64,000 bases of DNA from Flavobacteriales bacterium (lineage in GTDB: Bacteria; Bacteroidota; Bacteroidia; Flavobacteriales_G; Salibacteraceae), in assembly GCA_013204105.1 (NCBI GenBank), contig JABMOM010000023.1, positions 1 to 64,000 on the forward strand, given 5' to 3'. Positions 7,241 through 20,064 of the stretch are shown here, one piece after another. Position 1 is the stretch's first letter. Each line of letters opens with the position of its first letter. The position numbers were made by a program, and so were the translations under genes. The notes below the pieces were generated by a model, which was given only the letters and a program-made list of their open reading frames with translations, was not told where the DNA came from and searched no databases.

Positions 7241-8929
7241 ATGTCAGACGATAAAAAGATCATTTTCTCGCTTCAAGGAGTGAGTAAAGTATATCCTCCT
7301 CAAAAGCAAGTCCTCAAAAACATCTACCTCTCCTTTTTCTACGGAGCCAAGATCGGCATCATCGGTCTCAACGGTTCGGGTAAGTCTTCGTTGCTGAAGA
7401 TCATCGCTGGGGTGGAAAAGGACTTTCAAGGCGATTTGAGTTTCAGCGATGGTTATACCGTTGGGCACCTCGAGCAGGAACCGCAGCTCGACGACTCGAA
7501 GACGGTCATGGACATCGTGAAGGAAGGCGCTTCAGAGATCACATCCTTGCTAGAAGAGTACGAGAAGATCAACAATGATTTCGGATTGCCAGAAGTGTAT
7601 GAGGATGCCGATAAGATGGAGAAGCTCATGGCGCGACAAGGCGTCTTGCAAGACAAAATCGATGCAGTGGGTGCTTGGGAATTGGAATCGAAGCTGGAGC
7701 GTGCGATGGACGCTTTACGCACCCCAGAAGGCGACACGCCGATCAAGAACTTATCAGGAGGTGAACGCAGGCGCGTGGCACTCTGCCGTTTGTTGATCCA
7801 GCAACCGGATATCTTGCTCTTGGATGAGCCTACCAACCACCTGGACGCTGAATCGGTAGAATGGTTGGAGCATCACCTACAGGAGTACGCAGGTACGGTG
7901 ATCGCGATTACCCACGACCGGTACTTCTTGGACAACGTAGCCGGATGGATCTTGGAATTGGACCGTGGCGAAGGCATTCCATGGAAAGGAAACTACAGCT
8001 CTTGGTTGGATCAGAAGTCGAAGCGCATGGCGAAGGAAGAGAAGACAGCCAGCAAACGCAGAAAGACCCTCGAACGCGAATTGGAATGGGTGCGCATGTC
8101 TCCGAAAGGAAGGCACTCAAAGAGCAAGGCGCGTTTGACGAACTATGATAAAATGCTCGGCGAAGAGCAAAAGACCAAAGAAGAGAACCTCGAGATCTAC
8201 ATCCCGCCAGGGCCGCGCCTTGGTAACAATGTGATCGAGGCCATCGACGTGTCGAAGGGATTTGACGATCGCTTGTTGTATGAAGATTTGAACTTTAAGC
8301 TGCCACCTGCGGGCATCGTTGGAATCATTGGGCCGAACGGCGCCGGTAAGACGACGCTGTTTCGCATGATCATGGAGCAGCAGCAACCGGACAAGGGTGA
8401 ATTCAAAGTTGGAGAGACGGTGAAGGTGGCCTACGTAGATCAGGCGCACGAAGACGTGGATGAGAGCAAGACTGTCTATGAGGTAATCTCAGGAGGCAAT
8501 GAGCACATCGACCTCGGGGGCAGGGAGATGAATGCACGTGCCTACGTTTCTAAATTCAACTTTGCCGGCAACGACCAAGGCAAGAAGGTCGCTGTGCTAT
8601 CTGGTGGAGAGCGCAATCGATTGCATTTGGCGATGACCTTGAAAGAAGGTGCTAACGTGTTGTTACTCGATGAGCCGACCAACGACTTGGACATCAATAC
8701 GCTCCGCGCCTTGGAAGAGGCCTTGGACAATTTTGCCGGTTGCGCGGTGGTGATCAGTCACGACCGTTGGTTCCTCGATAGAATCTGTACCCACATCCTC
8801 GCATTTGAAGGTGACAGTCAGGTCTATTATTTCGAAGGCGGCTACAGCGATTACGAAGAGAACCGCAAGAAGCGATTGGGGGATGAGGCGCCGAAGCGTA
8901 TTCGGTATAAGAAGCTGGGGAAGGTTTAG
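7241..8929 (+). CDS. ettA: Energy-dependent translational throttle protein EttA (ABC-F)
   Basis: A 562-residue ABC-F ATPase that binds the ribosomal E site and gates early elongation according to ATP/ADP. Two ABC domains are present: the first with Walker A GLNGSGKSS and signature LSGGERRR, the second with GPNGAGKTT and LSGGERNR. Between them lies the ABC-F linker with the RRKTLERELEWVRMSPKGRH stretch characteristic of EttA rather than Uup or antibiotic-resistance ABC-F proteins. Length is normal. There are no membrane segments. It has its own promoter-like element and is followed by about 210 non-coding bases. Confidence 0.95.
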   Translation: MSDDKKIIFSLQGVSKVYPPQKQVLKNIYLSFFYGAKIGIIGLNGSGKSSLLKIIAGVEKDFQGDLSFSDGYTVGHLEQEPQLDDSKTVMDIVKEGASEITSLLEEYEKINNDFGLPEVYEDADKMEKLMARQGVLQDKIDAVGAWELESKLERAMDALRTPEGDTPIKNLSGGERRRVALCRLLIQQPDILLLDEPTNHLDAESVEWLEHHLQEYAGTVIAITHDRYFLDNVAGWILELDRGEGIPWKGNYSSWLDQKSKRMAKEEKTASKRRKTLERELEWVRMSPKGRHSKSKARLTNYDKMLGEEQKTKEENLEIYIPPGPRLGNNVIEAIDVSKGFDDRLLYEDLNFKLPPAGIVGIIGPNGAGKTTLFRMIMEQQQPDKGEFKVGETVKVAYVDQAHEDVDESKTVYEVISGGNEHIDLGGREMNARAYVSKFNFAGNDQGKKVAVLSGGERNRLHLAMTLKEGANVLLLDEPTNDLDINTLRALEEALDNFAGCAVVISHDRWFLDRICTHILAFEGDSQVYYFEGGYSDYEENRKKRLGDEAPKRIRYKKLGKV

Positions 8930-9126
8930 GTTTAACTTCAACTTCAATTTCAGGTGCAATTTCTTGCGTTAGCGATAGTAGTGGCACCCCGCAGTCCGCG
9001 CTTTTGCGTGGGCGAGGAGTAGAGCGAATAGCGCGGTCCGCCAAAGGCGGGAACGCCCAAAGCTCCTAACCTTTCACTAATCGTCTAATTATCTGATGAT
9101 CTAATTCTCTAATCGCCCCATCGTCC

Positions 9127-9134
9127 TACATTTG
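9127..9134 (+). promoter_or_regulatory. -7 promoter element of hisS
   Basis: TACATTTG, fitting TAnnTTTG, five bases before the hisS ATG; this predicts a very short or leaderless transcript. The preceding 60 bases contain a degenerate 'ctaat' repeat. Confidence 0.55.
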
Positions 9135-9139
9135 CGGTC

Positions 9140-10510
9140 ATGGCCACTAAACCTTCCATACCAAAAGGAACACGCGACTTTTTGCCCGAGCAGAGCCTGA
9201 AGCGTCAGTTTATCTTTGACACGGCGCGCCAGGTGTTTCAGAGCTACGGTTATGTGCCGATTGAGACACCCGCGATGGAGAACCTCGATACCCTTTTGGG
9301 AAAGTACGGGGAGGAAGGGGATAAGCTCATTTATAAGATCCTGAACAACGGGGATTATTTGAGCAAGGCCAGCGATGAAAAAATTGAAGCGCGCGATTCT
9401 CAAGCATTGAGCGTGGAGATCAGTGACCGAGCCTTGCGCTACGACCTGACCGTACCTTTTGCGCGCTTTGTGGTGCAGAACCAGAACGAACTCAGCTTCC
9501 CCTTTAAACGCTATCAGATCCAGCCGGTATGGCGTGCGGACCGTCCTCAGAAGGGGCGCTACCGTGAGTTTTATCAGTGCGACGTAGATGTGATCGGCAG
9601 CAATAGTCTGCTCAATGAGGCGGAATTGCTGTGCATCATTGACGATGTGTTTAACCAACTTGGACTCGGAGACGTTACCATTCGCATCAACAACCGAAAG
9701 ATTTTGAGTGGTATTGCTGAATCGGCCGGTTTGAGTGGGTATTTCCAAGAGATGACCGTGGCCATCGACAAGATTGATAAGATCGGCGTGGACGGTGTGA
9801 AGCAGGAGATGATCCGCAATGGATTGCCTGAAGCGGGGGTGAAGAAGGCGCTGAACTTGATCAAGCTGAAGGGTGAGCCTTTCGGTACCTTGAAAATGTT
9901 GGCCGGCGCGGTTACCGGTGCAGAGGAAGCGTACAAAGGCATGGAGGAAGTCCGGACTCTTTTAAAGGCGCTGCCTGAAGCGGTGCGGGAGAAGGTGGAA
10001 CTCGACTTGACTTTGGCGCGCGGACTGAATTATTATACAGGAGCGATCATCGAGGTTGGACATCCTGATTTCCCTTCGAGCATTTGCGGTGGGGGTCGCT
10101 ATGATGACCTGACCGGAATCTTTGGGTTGACGGGAATGAGCGGCGTGGGTGTAAGCTTGGGTGCTGATCGTATCTATGACCTGATGGAAGCGAAGGATTT
10201 GTTTCCTAAGAGCATCAAGGCCTCGAGCGAGGTGTTGTTTGTGAATTTTGGCGATGCGGAGGCCATGCAGTGCTTGAAGCTTGCGGCTGATCTGCGTAGC
10301 GAGGGTATTTCTGCCGAGGTTTATCCAGACGGGGCAAAGATGAAGAAGCAGATGAAGTACGCGGATGACAAAGGTGTTCGCGTGGTGATCATCGTGGGCG
10401 AGGAGGAGTTGAAAAACGGCATGACTGCGGTGAAGAACATGGCGTCGGGCGATCAGGAATTGGTGGCGCAGAAAGAATTGACTTCTTTTATCCTTCAAAC
10501 CCTGCGTTGA
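9140..10510 (+). CDS. hisS: Histidine--tRNA ligase
   Basis: A 456-residue class II aminoacyl-tRNA synthetase that charges tRNA-His. Motif 1 lies near the start (KGTRDFLPEQ), motif 2 is FKRYQIQPVWRADRPQKGRY, and the histidine-binding motif LARGLNYYTGAIIEV precedes motif 3 (GGGRYDDL). The C-terminal anticodon-binding domain spans about 360-456. The stop TGA overlaps the hutH ATG by one base, so the two are translationally coupled. Confidence 0.97.
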   Translation: MATKPSIPKGTRDFLPEQSLKRQFIFDTARQVFQSYGYVPIETPAMENLDTLLGKYGEEGDKLIYKILNNGDYLSKASDEKIEARDSQALSVEISDRALRYDLTVPFARFVVQNQNELSFPFKRYQIQPVWRADRPQKGRYREFYQCDVDVIGSNSLLNEAELLCIIDDVFNQLGLGDVTIRINNRKILSGIAESAGLSGYFQEMTVAIDKIDKIGVDGVKQEMIRNGLPEAGVKKALNLIKLKGEPFGTLKMLAGAVTGAEEAYKGMEEVRTLLKALPEAVREKVELDLTLARGLNYYTGAIIEVGHPDFPSSICGGGRYDDLTGIFGLTGMSGVGVSLGADRIYDLMEAKDLFPKSIKASSEVLFVNFGDAEAMQCLKLAADLRSEGISAEVYPDGAKMKKQMKYADDKGVRVVIIVGEEELKNGMTAVKNMASGDQELVAQKELTSFILQTLR

Positions 10511-11976
10511 TGATCCAACTTGACCACCGCCATTATTCCATCCAGGAAATCCGAGACATGGTTGCTTCGAAAGAAGAACTGGAACTTTCGGATGCCCTCA
10601 TCGAGCGGATCAAGCATGCACGTCAATTTTTAGAAGACTACATCGATCGGGCTGAAAAGCCGATTTACGGAATCAACACGGGCTTTGGAAGCTTGTGTGA
10701 TACCGAAATTGAGAAGAAGGACCTCGGAACGCTGCAGCGGAATTTGGTCATGTCTCACGCCTGTGGTGTTGGTGATCTGGTGGATCCGGAGATTGTGCGG
10801 TACATGATCGTGTTGAAAGTGCTCGGGTTGTCGAAAGGACATTCAGGTGTTCGTTTGCAGACCGTAGAAGGATTGCTCGACTTGTACAACCATGGGGTTA
10901 TTCCTGTTGTCTATGAGCAAGGTTCATTGGGAGCATCGGGAGACTTGTCGCCGCTGGCACACGTTTCATTGGCCCTGTTGGGATTGGGCGAAGTGCATTA
11001 CGGAGGAGAGATCGTTCCTGCGCGAGAAGCACTGACTGCAGAGGGCTTGCCTATTTTAGATCTAGGAGCAAAAGAAGGCCTTGCCCTATTGAATGGAACA
11101 CAATTCATGTCGGCCTACGCTACGTATATGCTTGGGCAGCTGGATTTGCACTTGGATAAACTGCATGCCATCGCGGCATTGTCGCTTGACGCATACGATG
11201 GGCGCATTGAGCCCTTTGACGACGCCGTGCATGCAGTGCGACCGCATCGGGGGCAGCGGAATGTTGCGGAGCGAATGCGCACACTCTTAGAAGGGAGCGA
11301 GTGGATTGCCCAGGAGAAGGAGCACGTGCAGGACCCGTATTCCTTCCGATGTATTCCTCAAGTGCATGGCGCGAGTTTGGATGCGATTGATTATGTGATG
11401 GGGGTAGTAGAGGTGGAGATCAATTCGGTGACGGACAATCCCACGCTGATACCAGACGAGGATAAGATCATTTCTGCCGGAAATTTCCACGGCCAACCCT
11501 TGGCGCTTGTCTTGGACCATTTGGCGATCGCCATGGCGGAGTTGGCGAGCATATCGGAACGCAGAACCTATAAACTGATCGGCGGTCAACGCGGTTTACC
11601 TGCGTACCTGGTGGCCAATCCAGGACTGAACAGTGGTTTGATGATCGCACAGTATACGGCTGCATCGATTGTGAGCCAAAACAAGCAATTGTGCACGCCT
11701 TCTTCGGTGGATACCATCGACTCGTCTAACGGTCAGGAGGATCATGTAAGCATGGGGGCCAACGGCGCGACCAAGGCCTTAAGGGTGTATAAGAACCTCG
11801 TAAAGGTGAATGCCATAGAATTACTTTCTGCTGCACAAGCGGCTGATTTTCGTGCGGGAAAATCTTCCCCTAAGCTGGAACAATTGCGCACGGATCTTAG
11901 GGAATACGTGCCTTTCATTGAAGACGATGTTGTTCTCAGTGAGCTGATCCACAAGGCTATCAAATTTCTGCAGTAA
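10510..11976 (+). CDS. hutH: Histidine ammonia-lyase
   Basis: A 488-residue enzyme removing ammonia from histidine to give urocanate, the first step of histidine breakdown. The self-forming MIO prosthetic group comes from A142-S143-G144 in GSLGASGDLSPLAH. YGINTGFGSLC and NPTLIPDEDKIISAGNFHG are further family motifs. The substrate-determining Ser-His pair (VMSHACG) is the histidine type, not the tyrosine or phenylalanine type. The start is ATG 10510, sharing its A with the hisS stop; TTG 10507 is less likely. No other hut genes are nearby, so pairing with hisS is the only histidine context. Confidence 0.9.
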   Translation: MIQLDHRHYSIQEIRDMVASKEELELSDALIERIKHARQFLEDYIDRAEKPIYGINTGFGSLCDTEIEKKDLGTLQRNLVMSHACGVGDLVDPEIVRYMIVLKVLGLSKGHSGVRLQTVEGLLDLYNHGVIPVVYEQGSLGASGDLSPLAHVSLALLGLGEVHYGGEIVPAREALTAEGLPILDLGAKEGLALLNGTQFMSAYATYMLGQLDLHLDKLHAIAALSLDAYDGRIEPFDDAVHAVRPHRGQRNVAERMRTLLEGSEWIAQEKEHVQDPYSFRCIPQVHGASLDAIDYVMGVVEVEINSVTDNPTLIPDEDKIISAGNFHGQPLALVLDHLAIAMAELASISERRTYKLIGGQRGLPAYLVANPGLNSGLMIAQYTAASIVSQNKQLCTPSSVDTIDSSNGQEDHVSMGANGATKALRVYKNLVKVNAIELLSAAQAADFRAGKSSPKLEQLRTDLREYVPFIEDDVVLSELIHKAIKFLQ

Positions 11977-12043
11977 TATATTTTTTCATAAAAAGGTTTA
12001 TAGTGTAAACTAATTTACATACGTTTGTTTCACCATCAAACAA

Positions 12044-12622
12044 ATGAACATGACAACACAAGATTCCATGACCAACGAGCAGCGACTCACATTGATCACA
12101 GACATGATCAACAAGGCTCGATTCAATTTCAGTCGCGGTAGCTTTTATTTCATCCTTTGGGGAGCGATTCTTTTTGGGGCAGCTGTTTACGAATACATCG
12201 CGGGTTCCGTATTTGATTTGGCCATGCCCTGGATTGGCTGGCCGATAGCCGGTATACTTGGTGGGGGTTTCAGTGCCGTGTATTCTCGAAAAGAATACAG
12301 CGATGGACCTTCCACCCATTTGGACAAGATCTATTCCTCGATTTGGATGGTCTACTTCGTCACCCTCATCATGCTTGTCGTTGCGTGGGTGTCTAATCAC
12401 ATCAGTCCAGGCAGTTACATCATGATCATAACGGGATTTCCAACCTTTCTTACCGGCTACATCCTAAAGTTCAAACCACTCCAGTGGGGTGGAATCGCAT
12501 TCTGGGTATTGGGATTGCTCAGCCTTTATTTCATGCATGACTACAGTTCATTGATCTTTGCACTTTCCATGGTATTGGGGTATGTGATTCCTGGTTTCAT
12601 GATGCGATCCATGCAATCGTGA
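12044..12622 (+). CDS. Conserved membrane protein of unknown function
   Basis: A 192-residue protein with a short hydrophilic N-terminus (about 25 residues) and about six transmembrane segments arranged as hairpins (FYFILWGAILFGAAVYEYI onward). I do not recognise a named function. ATG 12050 is an equally possible start. Its stop TGA overlaps the GTG start of the following winged-helix gene (GTGA), a layout in which the regulator and the membrane protein form one unit. The partner carries a premature stop here. Confidence 0.8.
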   Translation: MNMTTQDSMTNEQRLTLITDMINKARFNFSRGSFYFILWGAILFGAAVYEYIAGSVFDLAMPWIGWPIAGILGGGFSAVYSRKEYSDGPSTHLDKIYSSIWMVYFVTLIMLVVAWVSNHISPGSYIMIITGFPTFLTGYILKFKPLQWGGIAFWVLGLLSLYFMHDYSSLIFALSMVLGYVIPGFMMRSMQS

Positions 12623-12906
12623 GCTTCGGAACTCTAGATCCATTGTTGCATTCGCCCTTGCGTTTGGCGGTCATGTCCTTGTTGATGACCATCGACGAAG
12701 CCGAGTTTACCTACCTGAAGTAAAAGACCGAGTCGACGGCGGGGAACCTCAGCGTGCAGATCACGAAGTTGGAGGAAGCTGGGTACATCAAGGTGGAAAA
12801 AGGGTACAAGGGCAAGCGTCCACTTACCACTTGTTCGATCAGCAAGAAGGGGCGCACGGCGTTTGAAAACTATGTGAATACCTTGAAAGGATACATCAAG
12901 ACTTAG
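12619..12906 (+). pseudogene. Winged-helix (MarR/PadR-like) regulator with in-frame stop
   Basis: The ORF track misses this gene because codon 35 is TAA (12721-12723). Read through the stop, 95 residues form a compact winged helix: DPLLHSPLRLAVMSLL, then EAEFTYLK, the stop, KTESTAGNLSVQITKLEEAG and a basic wing ending PLTTCSISKKGRTAF. Relatives have Glu at the stop position (GAA to TAA is one change). The downstream part keeps good coding quality, so the lesion is recent, a sequencing error, or suppressed. It starts with GTG inside the stop of the membrane protein gene. Confidence 0.85.
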
Positions 12907-12932
12907 ATGCCTGCAATGGGCATCTTTGTTTT
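12905..12932 (+). terminator. Possible terminator after the winged-helix gene
   Basis: GATGCC and GGCATC flank a six- to seven-base loop and precede TTTGTTTT. The stem is short, so this is tentative; it overlaps the leader of the next gene. Confidence 0.4.
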
Positions 12933-13349
12933 ATGAAAGTATTTGAGACAAAGCTGCGGGTGCGCTACGCCGAAACCGATCGGATGGGATACTGCTACTA
13001 CGGGAATTTTGCTGCCTTCTTTGAAGTGGCCCGCGTAGAGGCGCTGCGCTCGCTAGGATTTACCTACAAAGTATTGGAGGATGAAGGCGTGGTTCTCCCC
13101 GTGCTTGAATATCAGATCAAGTATTTTAAACCTGCCTACTACGACGAAGAACTGCGCATTGAAACCAAGATCGAAGAGGTGAAGGGAGCTCGGATCTACT
13201 TCAGCTATACCACGTTCAATGAAGCCAATGAGGCCCTCAACAAGGCAACGACTACGCTGGTGTTTGTTGACTACGAGACCAAGCGCCCGATGAACCCGCC
13301 AAAGGATCTGTTGGAAGTATTGAGTCAAGCTGCTGACAACATATCCTGA
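12933..13349 (+). CDS. Acyl-CoA thioesterase, YbgC/4-hydroxybenzoyl-CoA thioesterase family
   Basis: A 138-residue hotdog-fold protein. The N-terminal motif VRYAETDRMGYCYYGNF carries the catalytic aspartate region (ETDxMG) of the YbgC type. Members hydrolyse short-chain or aromatic acyl-CoA esters in the cytoplasm; the substrate here cannot be read from sequence. Length is normal. The E. coli homologue neighbours tol-pal genes, which are not present here. Confidence 0.9.
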   Translation: MKVFETKLRVRYAETDRMGYCYYGNFAAFFEVARVEALRSLGFTYKVLEDEGVVLPVLEYQIKYFKPAYYDEELRIETKIEEVKGARIYFSYTTFNEANEALNKATTTLVFVDYETKRPMNPPKDLLEVLSQAADNIS

Positions 13350-13404
13350 ACATCTTCTGAAAGGGGCTTGCTTTTTCAATCGATCCTTTGAGGAGCTTTG
13401 TACC

Positions 13405-17239
<3,835 letters not shown>

Positions 17240-17305
17240 GGTGTGAAATTGATACGTGAAGTTACACATATAACTACGTGATTGCGGAGGGGATGGTTGG
17301 TACAA

Positions 17306-17341
17306 AAAAAAGAGGCTGACCCAAAGGCCAGCCTCTTTCTA
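17306..17341 (-). terminator. Rho-independent terminator between the two T9SS genes
   Basis: On the minus strand AAAGAGGCTGGCC, a short loop, then CAGCCTCTTTTTTTT. It follows the stop of the 17360-18460 gene by 19 bases, so the two paralogues are probably separate transcripts. Confidence 0.85.
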
Positions 17342-17359
17342 AGGATATTCCTAAATAGC

Positions 17360-18460
17360 TTACTGCTTAGAGAACTTCTTCACCTCCACGGCACCGTTGG
17401 TTTCGTCAGCAGCCTGGATAATGTATACACCACTCTTCTCATCGTTGAGTTGGATGTTTGCGTCTTCGGTAAGGTTCACGCTTCGAACAAGGCGTCCTTG
17501 CATGTCCATAACCGTAACTTCTGTTGGGTTTTCAACTCCTTCTACACGAATCGCGTCGATCATAGGAACCACCTTAAGCGTTGTTCCGTTGAACTCCTCT
17601 GTACCCAAAGGCCAGTTAGAAGGTTGGAAGGGGTCATAGCTGTCGATGATCGTGAAGGACTCACAGGTAACATCATTGGAATCTACATTGTCACCAACTT
17701 CATTTGCAATCACACAGAATGTATAGGTTCCTGAGTCTTGTGGAGTAGCAGGAATGATGCTTGCGTTGTTGACAATACGCGTGGTCTGCCCGCCAGGAGC
17801 AAGGTCACCGCTAAGAACACCTGAAACGTTCTGAGTATCACCATTCAAGGCGAGTTGGTAGTTCACTGCGTAGAAAGCAGGAAATGTGATGCTGCTGTTA
17901 TTTTGCAGGATCAGTACGACGCTATCGATATCAGGAACCGTGTTGGTCAAATTATCCAGGTCAAAACCATCCAAGTTGCTTGGGTTTGCGATGGCCATTG
18001 ACAATGCAGCCCAATCGTTGTGTACAGCTGAAGAAACTGTGTAATCATCACAGTTTAGGTTATTGGCGGGGTTTGATTCGAGTGCGGCATTGGTGAAGTA
18101 GGCACCTGCACAGATCTCATAGCTTGGCGTTGATGCCTCGAATGAGTATCCAGCTGTAGTGTATAGTGTGATTTCTCCTCCTGCGGGGAAGTCACCGTTG
18201 AATACCAAAGTGTCTGGTGCAATGAAGTAATTAGCATTCACTTGCACGGCGATCCAAATTTCAGATCCTGTAGGAATGATGTTGCTTCCATTATTCTTAA
18301 TGGTAAAAAAGATGGGGGCGACCATGCTAGGGGGAATCTGGTTACTGCTGTTTGCGGCAGTGCCCACCTCAGAAATAGCGAGGTCATAGGTCTGTGCACT
18401 ACTGATCCCTACGATCGAGCACATTACGATAAGTGAAAGAAGTCGAGTAAATATTCTCAT
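17360..18460 (-). CDS. T9SS type A sorting-domain protein (paralogue)
   Basis: A 366-residue secreted protein with signal peptide MRIFTRLLSLIVMCSIVGISSAQ and mature start TYDLAISEVGT. Two CARDB-like beta-sandwich segments are suggested by repeated FTIKNNGSNIIPTGSEI and VVLILQNNSSITFPA. The C-terminal sorting domain reads EVTVMDMQGRLVRSV and GVYIIQAAD and ends in KKFSKQ. It shares order, length and several short motifs (DWAALS, DGFDLDN, SYDPFQPSNWP) with the downstream gene, so the pair arose by tandem duplication. A TAACTTCG element at 18500-18507 may be its promoter. Confidence 0.85.
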   Translation of the reverse strand: MRIFTRLLSLIVMCSIVGISSAQTYDLAISEVGTAANSSNQIPPSMVAPIFFTIKNNGSNIIPTGSEIWIAVQVNANYFIAPDTLVFNGDFPAGGEITLYTTAGYSFEASTPSYEICAGAYFTNAALESNPANNLNCDDYTVSSAVHNDWAALSMAIANPSNLDGFDLDNLTNTVPDIDSVVLILQNNSSITFPAFYAVNYQLALNGDTQNVSGVLSGDLAPGGQTTRIVNNASIIPATPQDSGTYTFCVIANEVGDNVDSNDVTCESFTIIDSYDPFQPSNWPLGTEEFNGTTLKVVPMIDAIRVEGVENPTEVTVMDMQGRLVRSVNLTEDANIQLNDEKSGVYIIQAADETNGAVEVKKFSKQ

Positions 18461-18499
18461 GGTTTATGAATTTAAGGAACGTGCTTTTAAGACGAGGCG

Positions 18500-18507
18500 C
18501 GAAGTTA
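18500..18507 (-). promoter_or_regulatory. Possible -7 element of the T9SS gene
   Basis: TAACTTCG on the minus strand, a one-base variant of TAnnTTTG, 40 bases before ATG 18460. Confidence 0.4.
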
Positions 18508-18558
18508 AAGGTTAGGCTTTGATCTTTAATTATCTGGGATGAAAAGTTTGGATTGACA

Positions 18559-19386
18559 CTAGAGTGGAGAACCACAGTGACGACAGAACTTTGAGCCTTC
18601 TATGTGCCCCGTCAAGCCACAATTGTTGCAATGGGTGTTGCTCAGGTTGATGGATGCGCCTTCATTGCCCCGGATCATTTCCACGCCTACTATTCCCGTG
18701 GGAACGGCAATGATGCCATAACCTAGAATCATTAAGATGACTGAAAAAAACTGGCCGAGATCTGTATTGGGGTGGATGTCTCCGAATCCAACCGTGGTCA
18801 TCGTTACAATGGCCCAATAAACACTCCTTGGAATGCTGGTGAAGCCGTTCTCTCCTCCTTCTACGATGTACATGATCGTGCCCATGATTACGGCTACGTT
18901 CAGCACGGCAAACAGGAATACACCAATTTTAGCTCTGCTGGCCTTCAATGAATTCCATAATGCATCCGCCTCATTCATAAAGCGAGCGATCTTGAGCACC
19001 CTGAAAACCCGCATCAATCGGAAGATGCGAATGATCATCAGGTATTGGGAAGAGGTGATGACCAAGGCGAGGTAGGTAGGCAAAACCGACAACAAGTCAA
19101 TGACCCCATAAAAGCTCAGGGCATAGCCCAAAGGCTTTCTAGCCGTCCAGAGGCGTAAGCCATACTCTATACTGAAAACGAGGGTGAAGGCGTATTCTGC
19201 CCACATGAACCAAGGGCCGTAATCTTCTCGGAACGCGGTAATGCTTTCCAACATGACCACCACGGTGCTCAGCACGATGAGCCAAAGCAAGATGACATCA
19301 AAGTATTTTCCCGCAGGAGTATTCGTCCCGAAGATGATGACGTAGAGTTTGTTGCGAAGTAGTTTTTTATCCGGCTGGGTCTGCAT
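18559..19386 (-). CDS. Voltage-gated potassium-type ion channel with zinc-ribbon tail
   Basis: A 275-residue inner-membrane protein with six transmembrane helices. S4 carries spaced arginines (IIRIFRLMRVFRVLKIARF) as in voltage sensors. The pore loop has the potassium filter TVGFGD in VTMTTVGFGDIHP. The C-terminus is a small zinc ribbon, CNNCG ... CRHCG, which is unusual compared with standard Kv-like channels. The track start at 19503 lies inside the upstream gene; ATG 19386 (MQTQPDKKLL) overlaps the DUF4159 stop by 20 bases, implying coupling. Confidence 0.88.
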   Translation of the reverse strand: MQTQPDKKLLRNKLYVIIFGTNTPAGKYFDVILLWLIVLSTVVVMLESITAFREDYGPWFMWAEYAFTLVFSIEYGLRLWTARKPLGYALSFYGVIDLLSVLPTYLALVITSSQYLMIIRIFRLMRVFRVLKIARFMNEADALWNSLKASRAKIGVFLFAVLNVAVIMGTIMYIVEGGENGFTSIPRSVYWAIVTMTTVGFGDIHPNTDLGQFFSVILMILGYGIIAVPTGIVGVEMIRGNEGASINLSNTHCNNCGLTGHIEGSKFCRHCGSPL

Positions 19387-20047
19387 CGTTCGTAAATACG
19401 TATTGGATGATATTTGCGCCCATTTGAAGCGCTTCCCTGTGGTTTTCGCGGGTATCGTTATGGATCCTTGGATCTTCCCATCCGTCGCCGAGGTCGCATT
19501 CAAATGTGTAGAGACAAAGCAGTCGGCCTTCGTAGATTAGGCCAAATGCTTGTGGTCGCATATCCTCGTGCTCATGGATTTTCGGAAGTCCTTTTGCGAA
19601 TTCGAATTGCTGATGAAAGATCGGATGCGAAGCGGGGAGTTCCATGAACTCAAGCTCTGGAAACACCTTTTTCATTTGAGGACGGATGTACGGGTCGATG
19701 CCGTAATTGTCATCGATGTGCAGAAATCCGCCGGCGATCAAATACTTCCGCAGGTTCTGAACCTCCTTATCTGAAAAGATCACGTTGCCGTGCCCAGTCA
19801 AGTGTACAAAAGGATAATTGAAAAGACTGCGATCTCCTACTTCCACGACCGCTTGCTCTGGGTCAATATTGGTCCCGAGTTCTGCGTTGCAAAATTCGAC
19901 CAAGTTCGGCAGTGACGTCTCGATGTTGGCATACCAATCGCCTCCTCCGCCGTATTTGAGCAGCCCAATGCGATAGCCGTACTGCCCTTGAGCGACCGTC
20001 GCCAGCGACGTCAAAAGGATGGTCAGGAGCAGAAGGATTTGCTTCAT
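19367..20047 (-). CDS. DUF4159 domain-containing exported protein
   Basis: A 226-residue protein with a signal peptide (MKQILLLLTILLTSLATVAQ). The DUF4159 core has a class-I glutamine-amidotransferase-like fold, seen in VHLTGHGNVIFSDKEV and GGFLHIDDNYGIDP. Function is unknown; no catalytic triad is evident. The track start at 20155 runs into rsmE; ATG 20047 gives the signal peptide. It lies 17 bases after rsmE and overlaps the ion channel gene, so the three form an operon. rsmE next to a DUF4159 gene recurs in Bacteroidetes as far as I recall. Confidence 0.82.
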   Translation of the reverse strand: MKQILLLLTILLTSLATVAQGQYGYRIGLLKYGGGGDWYANIETSLPNLVEFCNAELGTNIDPEQAVVEVGDRSLFNYPFVHLTGHGNVIFSDKEVQNLRKYLIAGGFLHIDDNYGIDPYIRPQMKKVFPELEFMELPASHPIFHQQFEFAKGLPKIHEHEDMRPQAFGLIYEGRLLCLYTFECDLGDGWEDPRIHNDTRENHREALQMGANIIQYVFTNDADPAG

Positions 20048-20064
20048 GTGTCGAAAATAAGGTT

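Noticed and set aside
10510-11976. Tyrosine or phenylalanine ammonia-lyase
   Set aside because: The selectivity Ser-His pair and gene length match histidine ammonia-lyase.
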